The translations under genes were made by a program, and so were the position numbers. Shown here piece after piece: positions 10,483 to 22,100 of a stretch of 64,000 bases of DNA. The DNA comes from Holtermannia corniformis (Eukaryota; Basidiomycota; Tremellomycetes; Holtermanniales). Within the stretch, counting starts at the first letter, position 1. Every line of letters begins with the position of its first letter. The notes under the pieces were generated by a model that saw nothing but the letters and a program-made list of their open reading frames with translations, ran no database searches and was not told the origin of the DNA. Location: contig BCIJ01000005.1 in NCBI GenBank assembly GCA_001599935.1, positions 686,879-750,878 on the forward strand. Reading direction: 5' to 3'.

Positions 10483-12502
10483 ATGGAGATTGTATCACCG
10501 TATAGGCTCTCGGCAACCTTGGCACCGGTACATCAAGGCGATGTCAAGAACGCGATTGCACTCTCGGACGATACAGTTGTGACTTGCTCGAGAGACGCAA
10601 GCATAGGCGTCTGGCAGCGATTCGAAGGGACCCGCCAAGTAGGCGCATGCCCGGTTGCATCCTTGGAGCTGACATCACTCATAGTTCACCCTGGTCAAGT
10701 TGCTTGGAGGCCACAGAGCCTACGTGAACTCTCTAGCATATATCCCGGACGTTGATGGCTCAAACGACGGCGGTCGGTACCGGCAGCTCATGTCAACCCC
10801 ACTGACCAAAGTCCTAGGCCAGCTTGCATCCGGCAGCAATTCCGCCGTGATACTCCTCCACTCGCTTGCGTCGTCGGATCCGGATCCAGTCCAAGTACTG
10901 ACGGGTCACGGCCTCAACGTCTGCACGCTCGCTTTCTCGACCAGACTTCACAAGCTCATCTCGGGGAGCTGGGACTGCTCGGCTCGCGTATGGTCAAGAG
11001 ACGACGCCGGCTCGTGGAGATGCGACGTACGGCTGGATGCACACCGTGAAGCAGTCTGGGGCGTTGCAATCGTGGATGAAGGACCTCATCGAGGTTGCTT
11101 CCTCACTGGTGAGCTGTCGAATCATATGTATGGAAGAGTGGGCTGATCAAAGCCACAACAGGCTCCGGTAGGTGCAGCGGCAGGATGGGGTTTCGTGAAC
11201 GCTGAGTACTCCCAGCCGACCGGAAGATCAAGCTCTGGAGCTCGGAAGGCGAGGAAATCACTCAGTTCAAGGGCTCAACAGACGCCGTCAGGTCTATACA
11301 AGTACTGCCTGGTGGTGAGACATTTGTCACTGCAAGTAATGACGGGTAAGCTCTATCAAGTAGACGTGCGCTGGTCTCGCCAACGTCTGATAGCAACGTC
11401 CGTATCTGGAACTTCGAGGGCGACATAGTCGACTCTCTCAAGGGTCATACCGACTATGTCTACATGGTCTCGCTCATCGCGGGGTGCGAGGACCTCGCGT
11501 CATGCGGGGAGGACCACAGTGTGGCAAGTGCCTTGCATTGAACTTGCATCGTAGCTGACTAATTCCATCGCAGCGAGTATGGAGGGGTGCGTTGTCGTCC
11601 ACCACTTGGTCGCTACTGACGCTTCATCAGGCAATCGAATCATACAGACCTTGCTGCACCCGTGTCAGACGGTTTGGTCAGTCAGCTCGCTGCCAAATGG
11701 TGATCTCATCACTGGAGGGTCCGACGGGTATGCTCGGATCTGGACGCGTGACGAACAGCGTGTGGCCGAAGAGGACGTCACCATTGTAAGTAAGACTATG
11801 GTGCTGCTATTGGATTCTCATCCGACATCGACAGGCTTACGAGCAGGAAGTGGAGAGTGGCATGCGAAAGTGAGTGGCAGCGACCCGGCACGAGCGTGCT
11901 AACTTGTGATCAGATCAGAGCCAGCGTCAATGGAGCGTAGCCAGCCGTCCAAGATGTCGACAGAGTATACCATTTCCATAGTGATCAGGTTCGTCGGTGT
12001 GCAGCATATACGCAGAGCTGACGTCGAGATGGCGCAGCGATGATTCAGAACCTCTACCGCTTGTATTCAGCGAAGGGAGTTGGTGTTCCCGGTCCGTCAA
12101 GTATCGGGTACGATCCTGACACTTGATAGCGGATGCCCGAGAAGCCGCGTCATCCTTTGGCAAGCAACACCAACTCTCACAGAACTATATCAACCAGATT
12201 GAAGAGTTCATTCGGTTGCACATCGCGCAAGGCAATTTGCCAGTCACGACACCATCAGAATCGGATCCGTTGGAGCTGGATGTCAAGGATGGCGAGGATG
12301 GTGATGTGGTGCAGACGTTGGGTGCTGGGATGACAGAGTTGCAGCTGCAGCAAGTGAGTTGCCAGGCCTACTATCGTGACGTCTTGACATTGTATAGGCA
12401 CAAACACCAGCCGAAGAGGCACAGGATCCTCTAAGTCTTACGGATCCTGCAGAATCAGATCCGGAAACACCTCGTCCTGGCCGAGATAGTGGGAAACGGT
12501 AG
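10483..12502 (+). CDS. DOA1: Ubiquitin-binding WD40-PFU protein Doa1/Ufd3/PLAA, no PUL domain
   Basis: Cdc48/p97 cofactor that binds ubiquitin. Thirteen exons sum to 1458 bases and 485 residues. WD40 blades: LATLAPVHQGDVK..., LLGGHRAYVNSLAY, VLTGHGLNVCTLAF, LISGSWDCSARVW, HREAVWGVA, GSADRKIKLW, FKGSTDAVRSIQ, SNDGNVRIWN, LKGHTDYVYMVS, CGEDHSVRVWRG, TVWSVSSLPNGDLITGGSDG. Then a PFU-type domain: EYTISIVIRW, EPLPLVFSEGTDAREAA, QLSQNYINQIEEFI. The protein stops about 75 residues later, after an acidic linker, at 12500-12502. The PUL domain of the family (about 250-280 residues) is missing and the next gene starts on the other strand 70 bases away. Two exons are tiny (11162-11167, 6 bases; 11574-11586, 13 bases) and one intron (11524-11573) has a GC donor. 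Confidence 0.92.
11162..11167 (+). other. DOA1: 6-base microexon of DOA1
   Basis: GCTCCG, flanked by acceptor ACAACAG and donor GTAGGT. It joins ACT-G and CC-GAC into T-G-S-A-D, restoring the conserved (T/G)SADRKIKLW blade motif. Skipping it keeps the frame but deletes Gly-Ser. Confidence 0.75.
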
Positions 12503-12571
12503 TTTACAGTGCACAACGACCGGTGCTTTGCATATGCACACATAGTGGATTTCATAATTGTGACGGCTCGA

Positions 12572-13063
12572 TCAACTGCCGCGATATGTCGTGTATGAGA
12601 AAGGACTGATGAGGAGTGGAATGTGGTAGTGCTGCGACGGATTGTCGTAGTTGAACGTGATCTACCGTTCTCAGTACTGGATTCATTGAAAGTAAGGTCC
12701 GTACCTCGACAAACGGATAGAACGTCTTTGTCTCCGTTTGAGCAAAGTACGGACCCGTGAAGAAGGTCATCTTGTACACACCGGCTTTGAGGGGTGTGCC
12801 GGGCGTCAGTAGGGTTGAGCACCGCCCATCTGCGTCAGTAGCCCTAAGCAAGCTCGAGTTAGCGTCAAAGTTCATGACAAAGGAGGTTGCGTACCCTTGC
12901 GCTAGTTCGAGCGAGTTCCCCTCTTCACTTGATAACGCTACGAGCGAGACTTGCACACCTGGCGCAGGTCTGCCAGTTGAGCTGTCGAGGACTGCGAGAT
13001 ATGAGCTGATGAAGATAGCAGGTCGCTGTGCTTACCATGGCAGGTGATGGGTGACCTTGACAT
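12572..13063 (-). CDS. 5-hydroxyisourate hydrolase (transthyretin-like)
   Basis: Hydrolyses 5-hydroxyisourate to OHCU in urate breakdown. Four exons (13036-13063, 12895-12991, 12705-12843, 12572-12661) give 354 bases and 117 residues. N-terminus MSRSPITCHVLDSSTGRPA carries the family box with the active-site His (ITCHVLD), then ATDADGRC, YKMTFFTGPYF, FYPFVEITF, and the diagnostic C-terminal tetrapeptide YRGS. There is no C-terminal peroxisomal tripeptide and no obvious presequence, so a cytosolic location is inferred. It is convergent with DOA1 (69-base gap). No other uricolytic gene is near. Confidence 0.93.
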
Positions 13064-13740
13064 GGGCGATGGGATGGTGGAAGCAAAGGACGGCAGCTAG
13101 CTCGCACTCTGATAGCCTCCGCAGGTGGAGGTACGGTAGGTTTCATGTGCTTTGATTGCGCTTGGTACTCGGCGCTCGCGTACAGTATCTATCACCCAGG
13201 ACTGTGCGGCGCAGTCGTAAAGCAGTCCAGATCCGAATCTAAAACCGTGAGAGCGGTCGTTCGAATCGGGTCGCTTGCATTAAATTTGCTCGGTGTTCGA
13301 AGCTACCGCCGCCGAGTTGCAAGTTGTAGAGACAATAAAATGCGGTCACCCAACTCGCCGAGCTTGCGAGGCTCTCAAGAGGTCGGTTGGGATTTCTCTT
13401 TTTGCCCTATCTGCTGCAGGGTAGAGAGAGTGAACTGGTACTCGCAGAAATTGAATTATCTTGTTTAATAGACGGCTCTTCTGATACGGACCGCGGTTGC
13501 TTATGCTCGAGGCGCACTTTGCCTTGCTACACGCGACGTTTCATTGCATGCGACACAACGCGATCATCAACAACAACGGATCAGAAATCACCGTCAATAC
13601 GGTCGCAATCGCGATTCACACGGGATCGCAAGCGTTTAAAGCTCGCTCTTCCCGCAGTCGTCCTTCTGCATCTTGTCTCTCCTTCCTACTGTTCGCTTTC
13701 GACTTTGCTTTTTGACTTTCTTCTATTCACACCCTTAGAC
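13064..13740. promoter_or_regulatory. Divergent intergenic region, hydrolase / secreted protein
   Basis: About 680 bases between divergent genes. The half next to the secreted-protein gene is comparatively AT-rich and pyrimidine-rich just before its start (TTTTTGACTTTCTTC near 13710-13724), as is usual for strongly expressed fungal genes. No RNA gene fits; a TTCGAATC word at 13259 lacks tRNA arms. Confidence 0.45.
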
Positions 13741-14864
13741 ATGCGTGTTCCAGCTTCGCCTCTTCTCGCCTTTGGTTTCGCCTCGGCCGCCACGCTCTGC
13801 TGGTCAGCGCCTGCGAGCCCAGCGCTAGGCAACTCTCCCATGCTCCCAAACTCTCCGGCGCTTGGCGGAGATGCGTACACTGGTGCGGCTGGTACAGCAC
13901 AAGGCGGGGCGCTGTACGATACCAAGCAGGGTGGCGGCATTGTCAACAATGCTGACACGCTCAACATTGCGTCTGGTAAACATGGGAAGCGCAATCTTGA
14001 CGGTGACTGATCGTTCATAGACAACGCCGGCGATGGCGGGCGTGCAAAGTCTGGCGATGCACGCGGTGGTCGTGGTGGTGCTGCGTCAGTGTGATTCGCG
14101 GCGTACCCAGCATGACTGACACTCGGTTCATCCAGAGCCACGTATGACCGCAACGGGCACATCACCTCCATCAAGGGTGCAGGTGGCGGCAACGCGTACT
14201 CTGTAAGGCTCTTGCCAGCTCTCGGGTCGGCTCTGACCATCTACAGGGCGTCGGTGGACACACGGACGGTGGCAACATTGCCCACTCACGCATCTATCGC
14301 GCCCGGGCTGTCGAGATTGGCTCGGGTCGCCCGCTGGGTTCCGACTACCAGAGCTTTGGGGGCGGACGTCGCGGTGATCCCCAAGGCGGCCCTCAGCGTA
14401 TCAATTACGAGTTGTACCAAGGCGATGGGATTGCGAACGATGCTGAAGCTCTCGACGTGCTGTCCGGCAATGCTGGGAACGGAGGTGAGTCTGTGCGGTT
14501 GTGGCCGGACAAAAGTTGACGCTGTTTAGGCGATTCATCCAGTGGCAATGCTTTCGGAGGTGATGCTGGCGGAGTCCAAGGTCTCCATGGACTTCCCCCC
14601 GTGCGCGGCCTTCACGGCCACGGTACGACGGGAGGCCGTCGTACCGGACACGGTGGCTCCCGCGGACGCACAACGGACCCTAAACTACCCCAGGCAAACA
14701 CCAATGGCCTCGAAGCTGTGGCTGCTGTCGGCAAGACTGTCGCAGCCCGAGGCTTGGACAACACGGTCAAGCCTGTTCTTAGCGGACTCGGCCTCGGCTA
14801 CGACAACGACGCGTCCGGTTCGGGCCAGACCGGCAAGCTCAGTGGCCTCGGTGGCCTTGCTTAG
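13741..14864 (+). CDS. Secreted glycine-rich protein, unknown function
   Basis: Starts MRVPASPLLAFGFASAATLC, a clear signal peptide, probably cleaved near the SAPASPA segment. The mature part is rich in Gly, Asp, Ser, Asn and Arg: GDGGRAKSGDARGGRGGAAS, YDRNGHITSIKGAGGG, GVGGHTDGGNIAHSRIY, SGNAFGGDAGG, and a C-terminal block GLGLGYDNDASGSGQTGK ending LGGLA. Five to six exons; introns at about 13975-14020, 14088-14134, 14201-14246, 14487-14529. No cysteine framework, catalytic domain or GPI signal was seen. A structural wall or extracellular matrix protein is plausible but not shown. It converges on TFIP11 with a 52-base gap. Confidence 0.7.
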
Positions 14865-14916
14865 CGTAATCTGTTACTATGTCCCATGCATCCATAGAGG
14901 CTCATGCAATGCATCA

Positions 14917-17900
14917 TCATGCGCCTGCCCGCTTTACCATGTCCTCCAGAGACACCGCTCTGAATTCCCCGTCGTCCACCATCGCGAACACTGCGTCTTC
15001 ACCCACATACACAGTAACGCCACCGCGTCCATCGACATTCTTGCAGACCTTGAACAGGGGCTTGCCTGACGTGGGATGAGACCGGCCAACAGGGAGGAAA
15101 ATGAGGTCGCGCTGGGCGGCGAAGTCTTCTGCAATGGCGCGAAAGGTGATTTCGACGGGTGGCGGTGCCGCTGTAGGCTTTTTGCTCGATGCCACCTTGG
15201 ACTTGCTCTTGCCCTTGTCTTTGGTGGGCGGCAGCGGCTCCAGGTCTGGCTTGCGTAGCTTGGTGGACGCATCGGGACCCAGTTCCATAGCGCGGTGCAT
15301 GAGCTCAAGACCTTTGTTGAAGCCATGCGCGACGCCGTGCATCTGCAGCACGTCGGCTGGGAAGCACTTCTTCCAAAAGTCGTACCTGCGCAACGTCAGC
15401 CAACAATGTCGGTGCGCTTCGGCCGACACACCATGTCGCAACCTCATCCGGACTGTAGTTGGGCTGTACGAGCCAGATATGCAAGATCTCAAGCCACTTG
15501 GGGAAGAACTCGGCTTCGAGTAAGTGGGAGAACATGGATGACCGAACGAGATGCCGCCAGGGCAAGACCCATTCTTCGAGTGGAACCATATCTTGGTTGC
15601 GCGGATTGACGGTAAAGTCTTCGCGAAGACAGACGCCGAGCTTTGGCAGGATATAAGAAATGACGAGCTTGTCCCACTCGCTGGATGAGTAGATCTGTTC
15701 GAGATCGTTAGCAACGCATAAGATCCAGCGCAAGTCCAACTTACATCCTTCTTCCAGCGCGCAAGCTCCTCCGGCGGTCCGTCCTTGACCGCCCAGTTGC
15801 GCATGACGTTCTTGATTCGGCGCTTGGCATCGCCCAGTACATCGTCCATACGGTCTTTGAGCATTGGTAGCCAGGGAAACACAAGACCCGCGAGGCTGAT
15901 CTTGGTCTTTCCCAGCTTTGACCGTTTAGGATCCCAGCTCTCAACGGCCTTGTTGACCTTGGGTAGGATGAGCTGGTCGAGTACGTTGTCGCGGATGAAA
16001 GCTGGTAGGATTGGATCCCATGATTCGAGGAGATGTACTGCCGGATCGGGGTTGGCTGGATCCCATTCATTGCTGTGGAGCGGTCAGACTGCGCGATCAC
16101 CGATGCGGATTACTCACTTGATAGCCGATCGGACCTTTGGCATCCACACCGACCACATCAAGCTTTCCCAAGGCGTCATGGTACGGTGCGCGGCCGTCTC
16201 TGCGTCTTCCTCTTCCTCTTCCTCGCTGCGGAGGCGATAAGCCTTCTTCCACATCTTGAGCTCGGTCAGTAGCATCGAGTCGAGTTTGTCGAACGGGTCC
16301 CATTGCGCAAACGGTCGGCGGAGCTGGCCGATGTTCAGTAGCTGTGCGATAATGTGATAGGCGCACTCACCACTTGTGCCAGGGCACCAACAACGACCTC
16401 ATCCAGGTCCATAGCCTGGTACTCATCCGCAAAGTCGCGTAACAACTGCTCAAAGCTGTCGACAAGGGGCGTGATCGTCGGCTCGGCATTCGACGCTTGC
16501 TCCCGCGCAATCGTCACAATGTTATCCACAAGCACTTGGATCCTGCCGAGCCGCTTGGACTCTGCTCGGTGCATCAGCTAACCGCAGGTGGCGGCAAAAG
16601 GACTCACGCTTCTCGTTCTCCGACATCTTCTGCCGCATGATCTCTTCTTCTCGCAGAGCCCATTTGCGTCGACCGTGCACCCCCACGGCCTCGCGCGCGA
16701 GGTTGTCGACATCGGATTTGGCAAGATCGACAATCAGACGGAGGTTATGCCGAAGCTCGGGCAATTGTGTCTTGTCAGACGTCGGCGTCCACGAGGAGAG
16801 AGATAATGAGGAAAGGTTTGAGACCTCTTTGAGCTGCAGCGGTGTCAGTATTGAGCTACTACGGTGGTGACAGTGACACACCTCGCCGCCACGAGCGTCC
16901 AAGACAAGCCCCACACCTGGCGCCGCGCCATCCCCAGCCTCGGCAAGTAACTGCTCATACGTCTTGTGCTCCACCTTGACCTTGACCTTCTTCTGTCTTT
17001 TCCAACTTTGCTCCTGCTGCTGCCGAGGCTCTCCCGGCGCCTTTCCGCGCCTCGCTTTCCCTTTCTTGCTCTTCTGCTCGTCTTCGTCATCCGAGAACAC
17101 TTCGCCCTTGCGCCGCGCCTCGCGCTTGGAATCCTCTGTCCGCACACCAGCACGGATACCCTGCCCACGCATGAGTTTGCCCGCTTGGATGGGGACTGCA
17201 CGGCCCGATTCGTCCGCGCCGAGACCTTTACCAGCTGACCAACCCATCTTTTCGAGCATCTTTGCGCCAAACGAGCCGCCAATTTTGCGAAAGTGCTGGA
17301 CATCTTCTGGGCGCAGCGTCGATGCGGTTGGGTCAGCTGCAGGTCCAGCTTGCGACTTGGCTCGTGGCTTGAACGCCGAGTCGGCGGAAGGTCCAGATGC
17401 AGCGGCTATGTTTGCTCTTGCGCGCCCGAACGCTGACGGGACTTCGGCGGGCACAGCACTTGTCGAGGCTGCGGATGCACGAGAAACCGAGCCGATGCCA
17501 CTGCGCTTCCTCGAGGTTGCACCGATACCCACTTTGCTGTCCTCAGCTGGCGTGCCCGGCGTGGTGTCGGTGCCAGAGCCAGCACTGCCAGCCGATTGTG
17601 CGAATGCCGCTGCCGCAGACTTGAACGCGCCCATGCCCATACCCTGCGGTTTCGCCGGTTCGTCGTCGTAGTCGTTCTCGCGGACGATGGGCGAGCGAGC
17701 ACGAGGTGCGTCAGAGTCCGAGTCGGAACCTGACGCTGTCTCCATGTCTGAATCTGAGCCAGAGCCGGCGTTCGAGGCTGCTGCTTTGGAGGCTCGAGTC
17801 GGCACAGGAGGGATGTCGAGCACATCTTCTTGAGTAGGTCCCTGTTGAGATTTTGAGCTCGATGTCGAGACGAAAGCAGGTGCTCTAACAGACCCCAAGT

Positions 17901-18220
17901 CAGTTACCAAAGGAGCGTCGACATGCAATCACTCACTTTGTCCAGTCTGTCCTTGCCCCGCCTCTGCCGCCCCTCCCACCTCTTCCACCACGCCCACCTC
18001 TTCCTCCAAAGATCGGCTGCTCTTCCTGCTCTTCGCCAAAGATGCCCTCCCAGGCTTCCTCCTTGCCACCTCCATGTCGCTTCCTCTTCTTGCCACTGAA
18101 CAGAGCTCGTTCGGCCCGCGCGTCGGCGTCTTCTCCAGGGTTGGAGAAGTCGGACCCAGAGCCCGAGTCGTCCGAATCGGAGAGACCGTCGTCCATGAAC
18201 CCCTTCTTGCGGCGAGCCAT
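14917..18220 (-). CDS. TFIP11: G-patch splicing factor TFIP11 / Ntr1 (Spp382)
   Basis: Nuclear factor that recruits and activates the DEAH helicase Prp43 for spliceosome disassembly. The N-terminus MARRKKGFMDDGLSDSDDSG is followed by an acidic segment with RAERALFSGKKRKR, EEAWEGIFGEE and a run of GGRGG repeats, then the G-patch (SFGAKMLEKMGWSAGKGLG, ending near GKLMRGQGIRAG), a basic KGKARRGKAPGE region, KTYEQLLAEAG, and the large C-terminal GCFC-type domain (LPELRHNLRLIVDLAK, DPFDKLDSMLLTELKMW, WESLMWSVWMPKVRSAI, LLESWDPILPAFIRDNVLDQ, LILPKVNKAV, EWVLPWRHL, YDFWKKCFPADVLQ, ITFRAIAEDFAAQRDLIFLP). About eight exons. Divergent from GNA1 over 214 bases. Confidence 0.93.
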
Positions 18221-18434
18221 GGTGGTAGTCGTTGTATGATGTAAAGCGAGTGAGCAGAGCAACATGCTTGTGCTGGGCAGCGAGCCTAGCGACTGCAGGC
18301 GCGCGAATAACAGGCCGCGGGTTCAAATAGGTGTGCAGTGGCGGATGCAGTGCGGGGAAGCTGTGATCAGTCTTCGAGCAATGTAGCTGAGAATCATTCA
18401 CCATAAGCCATCAGGACTACTGTAGCGACTCGCA

Positions 18435-19073
18435 ATGCCATCATTCACTCCCGATGCCGATCTCGAGCTCCTGTTCCCTGCATCCCTCGTCCCTCGATCC
18501 GTGCGCGACGCCGTCGGTTCAGACCTGCATGTGCGTCCACCAACCGCACAATGCAAATCCTCAGCTAACAGACTCAGGTTCGACCTCTAGCATCGACAGA
18601 CTATCAACGCTCCCACCTCGAGCTCCTCCAGATCCTCACTTCCGCTCCAGCCCTCACACCCCAAGCCTACCAAACCCAGTTCCAAGCGCTGCGCACCGCA
18701 CCAGACACATACTACACGCTCGTGTTCATCCATAAAGCGACTGATCAGATCGTCGCGGTCGGCACCGTCTTCACTGAGCGCAAGTTTCTGCGCAACGCGG
18801 GCCTCGTGGGACATATTGAGGATATCGCGGTCGATAAGAGTATGCATGGCCGTGGCCTGGGCAAGAAGTTGATTGCGGCCCTCGAGGAGATTGCGAGGGA
18901 TCGGGGGTGCTACAAGACCATCTTGGACTGTAGCAAGGAGAATATTCGTGCGTGCTTGCTCTGATCTTGACCAGCGAGCTGACGGCTGGTACACAGCCTT
19001 CTACGAAAAGTGCGGGTTCACCCACAAGGAGTACGAAATGGTGCGGTATGCTCCTGCAAAAGCCAAGCTCTGA
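18435..19073 (+). CDS. GNA1: Glucosamine-6-phosphate N-acetyltransferase
   Basis: Makes GlcNAc-6-phosphate from glucosamine-6-phosphate and acetyl-CoA, a step to UDP-GlcNAc for chitin and glycans. Three exons (18435-18530, 18578-18947, 18997-19073) give 543 bases and 180 residues, close to fungal Gna1. GNAT-fold motifs are intact: VRPLASTDYQ, ATDQIVAVGTVFTERKFL, VGHIEDIAVDKSMHGRGLGK (acetyl-CoA loop RGLGK), CYKTILDCSKENIPFYEKCG, FTHKEYEMVRY. Introns use GTGCGT donors with CTAAC or CTGAC branch sites. It is convergent with CCC2 (82-base gap). Confidence 0.96.
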
Positions 19074-19154
19074 GCTAGGACCTTGACTTGTACAATCATC
19101 CAGTCACGACATGCATCCTTTGACGACACCGTCTCGCCAATGTTCATGACATGT

Positions 19155-22100
19155 TCACTGATTGTACACTACAAGTACATGGCTTGGCCGTTGCCAGCCG
19201 TCAAACACGATCCGGGCCATCCAGTGGGATGACTTCGTACCCGTCTCTCGACTCGCGTCGGGCATGCTGGTCCGAACGCCCGCGGAGCCTCTCACGGACC
19301 CAGCTGACACTATCCCCGACGAGGTCGACGATATCGGCCTGGATCTCGCGCAGACCATGCTTGAGTCCACCGGCCTCGTATGGTTGATTCGGCAAGACGG
19401 ACGAAAGGGGACGGCGCCACCACTGAGCACCGCATCAGCACCGTGTGGGCGTGTTGACCCACGAGGCCGACTGACCTTGAGAGTGAGAGAAGACGCCACG
19501 ACCGAGACGCTAGAGAAGGCCATGGCCGCACCAGCCATCATCGGATGCAGGTGCAGGCCCCAGGGCAAGAACAGACCCATAGCAAGAGGGATCATGAGGA
19601 TGTTGTAGCAGCACGCCCAGAGTAGGTTGGCCTGGGGAAGACATGTCAGTCAACTGTGCCAAGTCGAGAGGAATGACACACCCTGATCTTTGAAAAGATT
19701 GTTCGGCCGAGGTCGAGCGCGGCCACAACGTCGAGTAGATCACTGCGCATCAAGACGACGTCTGCGGCTTCGATCGCGACGGATGTGCCCGATGACAGGG
19801 CGATACCCAATGATGCCGCGACGAGCGCGGGCGAGTCGTTGATCCCATCACCGACCTGTGGCATGATCAGATCCAACGCACCCAAACCCCCGACATCCCG
19901 ACTGACCATGGCCACACCTCCGCCATCGCGCTCCATCAGATCGCCGACAATCTTCGCCTTGCCCTTCGGACTGACGCCCGCATAGACTTCATCCTCGTCG
20001 ATCCCAACCTCCCTCGCGACAGCGTGTGCCGTCTCGGCCGCATCACCCGTCAGCATCGTGACCGTCACGCCCATCTCGCGCAGCGCGCGGATCGCCTGTA
20101 CAGAGGTCGGCTTCGGCGAGTCGGACAGCGCGAGGGCCACGACCGCAATGGGTGCTGCTGATCCTTGAACGACAGATACAAAGATGACTGTACGCGCTTT
20201 GGCCATTTCGTCGTGTTCAAAGTCCTGAAGTGGGCCCGGGGCGGCCTTCTCGTCCTCGAGGTCCTTTTCCGACGGACGCGCCAACACGAACGAGGCCTTG
20301 CCGATGCGCACGGTTGTTGCGCCCCGGCCAGCGAGCTCAATGGTCGCTTGCACACCTTGGCCGGTGAAGCTCTCAAAGTCTTTGACATGGCCATCGGGCG
20401 GCGGCATCCCGGCTTCAACGAGCGCTTCGCGGCCATATCCCGCCACGGCAATCGCAAGTGGGTGTTCTGAGCGCGCCTCCGATAGCGCGATCAGCGCCAA
20501 CACTGCGTGACGCTGGATCGGTGGCGCAGCCGAAGTCTTGTCGATCCCGTGCTCGGTTCCATCTGCCCACGCGACGTGGACGACTTGCATCTTGCCTTCG
20601 GTCACCGTCCCCGTCTTGTCGAGCACGACACGGCGAACGTCTTTGGCCGCTTCGAGCGCTTTACCGCCCTTAATGAGGATCCCGTTCTTTGCGCCCACGC
20701 CTGTGCCGACCATGACGGCCGTCGGGGTACTGAGACCTAAAGCGCACGGGCACGCAACGACCACAACGCTGATGCACAGCTTCAAGCAAACGCCAAACTT
20801 GCTCGCGCCCGGCATACCAAAGATGGCAGGCAACTGGCTCTCTTTGAGCACGACGCACGAGATCGTCATCCACCCGACAAAGGTCAGAGCCGAGAGCGAG
20901 ATGACAATCGGGACAAAGATGCCCGCGACGCGGTCTGCAAACGCCTGGATGGGCGCTTTCGACGTCTGGGCCTGTTCGACGAGCTGGACGATTTGCGCAA
21001 GAGCGGTATCGGCGCCTGCGCGTGTGACTTTGAACGTGAGTGTGCCACGACCATTGACGGTGCCGCCGATGACTTGGCTTCCTGTCGTTTTGGCGACGGG
21101 CACCGCCTCGCCCGTGACCATTGATTCGTCGACGGCGGTCGACCCCGACAAGACGGTCCCGTCCGCAGGGATCTTCTCACCCGGCACAAGCAGTACCACG
21201 TCGCCAACTTGGACGAGTTCCGTTGGGATCTTGCGCGTCGTTTGGGCCGCTTCATCGATGTAGATTGTAGCCGACGACGGCGTGAGCGCCATCAAGTCGG
21301 TCAAAGCGGCACTTGTCTTGCCCTTTGCGAGGTTTTCAATAAATCGCCCTAGCGAAACAAACGTGATGAGCATTGTGGATGTGTCGAAGAATGTCTGGGG
21401 TCGACCATCTGCCATGACGCTGTTGTGCATCATGTCGGGTGCGTCGGGTGCTGTTTCGGATGGTGCTGCGAAGAGTGAAAAGAGCATTGCGAGCACCGAG
21501 TATGTGAACGCGGACGAGGTGCCGAGGACGACAAGGACGTCCCTGCGTCGACCCGTCAGCTCACAACCCTGCACACTCGGGACAAAACTCACATGGTCGC
21601 ACTGCCATGTTTGACACTCTTCCAGGCATTGACATAGAACCGGCGCGCAAGCCAGACTTGCACCGGGATCGTCAATGTCAAGCTGACAAGGTCGCCCCAC
21701 CAGATGCCGAGCCCTCCAATCCTACTCATCGTCCAGCCCAGCCCAATCCGACTGCTCGCAGAAGCACCCAGCATCATGGGGATCATGCCGATGATAAAGT
21801 TGGGCACGGCGAACGCGAGCGAGAGGAAGAATGTACGGCGCCAGAGTGCGGTCTCTTTGAGTTTTTGCAAGGATGCGAGCTGAGCCGTATTGGAGTCTGA
21901 GGAGGAGGGGAGGAAGGTGACGTTTGGATGGAGATTGAGGAGATGGTCGATTAATGTCCGCAAGGGCAGTAGCGTCGGGCTGTGCACGAGCGTGAGGTGT
22001 GTGTGCGGGGTCGGATATGACAAGGACAAAGCGCCAGGCAGGGCCTTGATATCATCCACAACGGTTTGAGCAACAGCAACGTCACTCAAGCTGCGGCTGT

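Noticed and set aside
13225..13310. tRNA-like TTCGAATC word
   Set aside because: The flanking bases do not pair as a T arm and no D or anticodon arm or acceptor stem could be drawn.
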